From Actinomycetota bacterium (lineage in GTDB: Bacteria > Actinomycetota > Actinomycetes > S36-B12 > CAIYMF01), in the NCBI GenBank assembly GCA_026393115.1, contig JAPLAU010000022.1, forward strand, positions 112,352 through 176,351: DNA of 64,000 nt, given 5' to 3'. This document shows positions 61,440-64,000 of the stretch, one piece after another (positions within the stretch are counted from its first letter, which is position 1; every line of letters begins with the position of its first letter). Position numbers and translations under genes: made by a program. The notes below the pieces were generated by a model. It worked only from the letters and a program-made list of their open reading frames with translations, was not told the origin of the DNA and made no database searches.

Positions 61440-62148
61440 CTATCGAGCGCCGCCGGGCACGCTGATCACCTCGAAGAGCCACTTCGCGTGGCTGGTGCTC
61501 ACTGCCACAGGCTCGACCGTCCACCCGTGCTGCGACACGCAGTCGATGAGCACCCGGTGCTCTCCGTGCTGGAACTCGTCGAAATACAGCAGGTCGCCCG
61601 CTCGCACGTGGCGGGCGAGATGCGTGAAGACGGTGGTGGTGCTGGAGGCTACGTCGGCGTCGAGATTCATGAGCAGGCGGTCATGCTCAGGCACGACGAA
61701 GGTGGGCAGCGTGTCCTCGAACCAGCCAACGACGAGTTCGACGCGTGGGTCGTCGAAGCGAGGCGGGGGGGGTGGCGAGTGCTCCCTTGTCGAAGTCACC
61801 GATCCAGTCATGCGGAAGTCCTGCGAAGCTGTCGAACCCGATGAGCTGGGCATTGGGCTGCATCAAGTGCGACGACCACCACCTCAGTGAACGGCCCTGA
61901 AACACGCCGAACTCGAGGTAAAGCGGCCGGGAGGCGGTGGCCATCCGCTCAGCCGCGACGAGGTACACGTCGAACTCCTCGCCAACGATGAGTGGCGTGC
62001 GTGAGCAGTGATCGCGCATCCATGCGCCGATCTCGTAGAGGCCATATGCCGACGCGAGTTGCTGGCTTCCGTGCGGCCCAACGATGCGGCCGGCGCCGAG
62101 AGCGGCGCGGCGTAGGTGGATCTTTGCCTGCTGCACCAGTGCGCGCAT
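61440..62148 (-). pseudogene. TylF-like SAM-dependent methyltransferase, frameshifted
   Basis: From ATG 62148 (MRALVQQAKIHLRRAALG) the frame shows the SAM motif YLEFGVFQGRSLRWWSSHLM and IGFDSFAGLPHDWIGDF, then loses frame at a run of eight C (G61765-61772). The other frame gives PPRFDDPRVELVVGWFEDTL, LLMNLDADVASSTTTVF and LFEVISVPGGAR to 61440. One more C restores ATPPPPRFDDP, so both halves are one 236-aa gene. It may be a mutation, a slippage (phase-variable) tract or a sequencing error. Motifs match TylF-type O-methyltransferases acting on sugars. It starts 2 nt after the ThDP enzyme's stop. Confidence 0.8.
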
Positions 62149-62150
62149 TC

Positions 62151-63545
62151 TCACGACCCCTCGATTGACGCGATGCCGACGGGGTCCACGTAGTCGCGGG
62201 CGTCGTGGGAGAGTGTCGGAACCAGAAGGAGGCAGGGTCGTCCGGACATGACTTCCCCGCGCGCCCAAGCGACGGCGACATCGGGCCCGTCGGACACCAC
62301 CATGGAAGAGATGCCGAAGGACCGAGCGAATGTTTGCCAGTCGATCGGCGGAAGTGCAGCCAGCACGCCGAGTGGTGAACCATCGCCACGCGCGCCAAGC
62401 GTGCCATTCACTGCCAACACCACCACAGTGCGCGGAGCCATACGCGGTAGCCATGCGAGGTCGGTACCGCTCACTGCCGCAGCTCCGTCGCCCATGACGA
62501 CGACCACGGGCACGTCTGGATCAGCGATGCCAACCCCGAGGGCTGAAGGAAGGGCAGACCCCATCACCGTCAGACCGTCGTCGACAATGCTGAGCCGCCC
62601 TTCATTGGCCGCCCATCGCGCCACCGCGCGGTGCGAGGCGCCCGCATCGGCCACGAACACGGCGGTGGGCAGGGCGTTCGCGAGGGCGCGTGTTACCGAC
62701 GCGAGGGGTGAGCGGCCAACAGCTGGCACGCCCTCGGACGCGCGGCCCCACCACGGCGATGCATCGGGAGTGGCGAGTGATGCCAGCTGGCCGAGGTCGG
62801 CACGCACCACCTCACAGCCGACCCACTCGGGCACCACGGCGTCAGGTTCCGCGGCCAGCGTGACCCCTGGGCTGGACAGCAGCTCGTAAGCGTTCGCCGA
62901 CGGGAGAAACCCCACGCGCCCCAGCCACCTCTCACCGTGCGAGCGTGCAGCCGGCTCGACGCCGGTTGTGGTGACGAAAGGGAGGCCACTCGCAAGCACT
63001 GCGTTTCGGGTAGCTGTGCCACGGACGGGCAGTAGCGCCACGATCCGATCACGGCTGGCAAGTGATACCAGATCTCGATGGTCCGGCCTCGAAGAATCGA
63101 CGGGGTGTGAGGTGATGAAGTCGCGGGGCACTGAACTGCCGAGGATGACCGTTGGCCCAGTGGGCGCGGGCGTGCCCGCTGCGTCAACCAGCGCAAGTAC
63201 GTCGACGCTGGGAATCACGAGCTGAGGGCGAGGCCGACTCAATAACGCGCCACCCTCGATAACGACGACCACCGGCAGGCAGTGACCCGTCGCTCGCTGC
63301 AGCGCGGAGGAGATGGGCGCCAAGGAGAATTCTGCGTCGAGGAACACGCACGTCGGCCGTCCTGAGAGCTCAGCGCACCCCGTAGCCGCCCAGGCTGCGC
63401 TCTCCTCCGAGCGCATGATGTGCACCCGAATGCCCTGAGCTACCGCAAGTTGCTCGAGAAAAGCATCGATGGAAACCGAAGGGAAACTGAAGACTTCGAC
63501 CACCCCCCAATGGCCAAGCACATCCACGTAGCTCAATTCATCCAT
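62151..63545 (-). CDS. ThDP-dependent enzyme of the acetolactate synthase-like superfamily
   Basis: The start is ATG 63545 (MDELSYVDVLGHWGVVEV). The 464-aa product has a pyrimidine-binding domain with the catalytic Glu candidate in RSEESAAWAATGCAELSG. A middle domain follows, then a pyrophosphate domain with VVVMGDGAAAVSGTDL and, further on, AVNGTLGARGDGSP (the GDG-N ThDP motif). It is shorter than acetolactate synthase (about 550-600) and the middle domain is reduced. By its neighbours (sugar acyltransferase, methyltransferase, SDR) it probably acts in a carbohydrate pathway. It overlaps the SDR 3' end by 13 nt. Confidence 0.75.
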   Translation of the reverse strand: MDELSYVDVLGHWGVVEVFSFPSVSIDAFLEQLAVAQGIRVHIMRSEESAAWAATGCAELSGRPTCVFLDAEFSLAPISSALQRATGHCLPVVVVIEGGALLSRPRPQLVIPSVDVLALVDAAGTPAPTGPTVILGSSVPRDFITSHPVDSSRPDHRDLVSLASRDRIVALLPVRGTATRNAVLASGLPFVTTTGVEPAARSHGERWLGRVGFLPSANAYELLSSPGVTLAAEPDAVVPEWVGCEVVRADLGQLASLATPDASPWWGRASEGVPAVGRSPLASVTRALANALPTAVFVADAGASHRAVARWAANEGRLSIVDDGLTVMGSALPSALGVGIADPDVPVVVVMGDGAAAVSGTDLAWLPRMAPRTVVVLAVNGTLGARGDGSPLGVLAALPPIDWQTFARSFGISSMVVSDGPDVAVAWARGEVMSGRPCLLLVPTLSHDARDYVDPVGIASIEGS

Positions 63546-63772
63546 GAGCCGCCGCTCACATCCATCGTGGCGCCAGTGATGTACGACGCCCGGGGGGAGG
63601 CGAAGAATGCCACCGCGTGAGACACCTCCTCGGGCGTGCCCCACCGACCCATCGGCACGGTGACCAAGAGATCGGCTGACTGGGCGCCGCCGCGCTTCTC
63701 GGACATCTCCACGGCCCGCTCGGTGAGAATCACGCCGGGTGCCACGCAGTTCACCGTGACCCTGGCCGCGAC
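63533..63772 (-). pseudogene. Short-chain dehydrogenase/reductase, C-terminal fragment
   Basis: About 80 codons encode the C-terminal part of an SDR: VTVNCVAPGVILTERA, PMGRWGTPEEVSHAVAFFAS and YITGATMDVSGGSWMN. The Rossmann N-terminus and the Tyr-Lys active site are missing. In the 63750-64000 stretch the SDR reading is lost while the plus strand encodes a CapD-like C-terminus, with the switch around 63765. The 3' end overlaps the ThDP enzyme start. Confidence 0.75.
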
Positions 63773-63991
63773 ATCCGAATCGAATACACGGGTCTGCGAT
63801 CTGGCGAGAAACTGCACGAATCGCTTTACGACTCGAGTGAAACACCGCGCGGAACGAAACACACGATGGTGTCGTACGTCGCATCGGCACCCCTGAACCC
63901 GGGGGAGCTCACCGAGTTGAGTAGCGATGCCGAGGCACTGCATTGCCTCAAGCGTTACGCGCAGGCACCCGCAGAGATGTTCCGAGACTGA
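63764..63991 (+). pseudogene. CapD/PseB-type NAD-dependent sugar dehydratase, C-terminal fragment
   Basis: The plus strand reads DIRIEYTGLRSGEKLHESLY followed by DSSETPRGTKHTMVSYV and ends EMFRD, stop at 63989-63991. The motif YTGLRxGEKLxE is characteristic of the C-terminus of polysaccharide dehydratases of the FlaA1/CapD/PseB type. About 75 codons remain, and there is no N-terminus or start codon. It meets the SDR fragment head to head at about 63765, so neither gene is complete. Confidence 0.7.
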
Positions 63992-64000
63992 TTCTCGTTC

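Overview
The window looks like a chromosomal segment from an uncultured, free-living actinobacterium. It is GC-rich, uses many GTG starts, and has dense same-strand operons with 1-4 nt overlaps. It encodes a WhiB-family regulator, a His-tailed GroEL1, a DUF3017 protein and a BldM-like regulator. The gene order (rplM-rpsI-glmM-glmS-acpS-alr-tsaEBD-groESL-whiB-guaB-guaB3-choD, then pcrA-icmB-like-sucCD-purNH-folD-mdh-icd-trpS) mixes what I recall of the Streptomyces and Mycobacterium layouts. I cannot assign an order or family. I see no rRNA, tRNA, CRISPR array, prophage or insertion sequence.

Layout. 1-2057: end of an ABC-F ATPase gene, then a minus-strand AbiEi-like/DUF559 nuclease gene bracketed by two copies of a 57-bp hairpin, then a G-rich repeat region. 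2058-9157: ribosomal proteins L13 and S9, UDP-GlcNAc precursor synthesis (glmM, glmS), AcpS and NAD(P)HX repair. 9154-14655: alanine racemase and the t6A tRNA-modification genes tsaE, tsaB and tsaD with rimI. 14771-18740: a polysaccharide deacetylase, a homocysteine methyltransferase, and groES-groEL under two CIRCE operators. 18750-24519: a regulatory block (WhiD/WhiB3-type WhiB, CarH-type B12 regulator, unknown protein, BldM-like regulator) leading into guaB-guaB3. 24551-28975: glpD, a GMC oxidoreductase and a polyphosphate kinase 2. 28993-32549: a heterodimeric ABC exporter whose two ATPase halves carry complementary defects. 32661-41212: a frameshifted DUF4190 protein, guaA, small membrane and cell-wall proteins, pcrA and a lipase. 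41320-56344: central metabolism (icmB-like, sucCD, purNH, transporters, a flavin reductase, SSADH, folD, mdh, icd) plus xthA. 56354-60590: a CNNM/CorC protein, trpS, a 2H-phosphoesterase and a DacC-like carboxypeptidase. 60711-64000: a surface-carbohydrate region with a hexapeptide acyltransferase, a frameshifted methyltransferase, a ThDP enzyme, a truncated SDR, and the tail of a CapD-type dehydratase meeting the SDR head-on.

Regulation. At least eleven genes carry a TAnnnT -10 box ending 6-7 nt before the start codon, the signature of leaderless transcription. One of these promoters drives an 11-codon ORF whose stop overlaps the start of the CNNM/CorC gene. Other visible control sites are a WhiB promoter, two CIRCE elements around the groES promoter, an 18-bp palindrome at the mdh promoter, a 10-bp helical repeat before guaB, and a run of nested dyads between guaA and a small membrane gene.

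Caution. Two genes are broken at homopolymers (T4 at 32907, G8 at 61765), and the last 250 bases hold an abrupt gene junction. These may be biological or may be sequencing or assembly artefacts.
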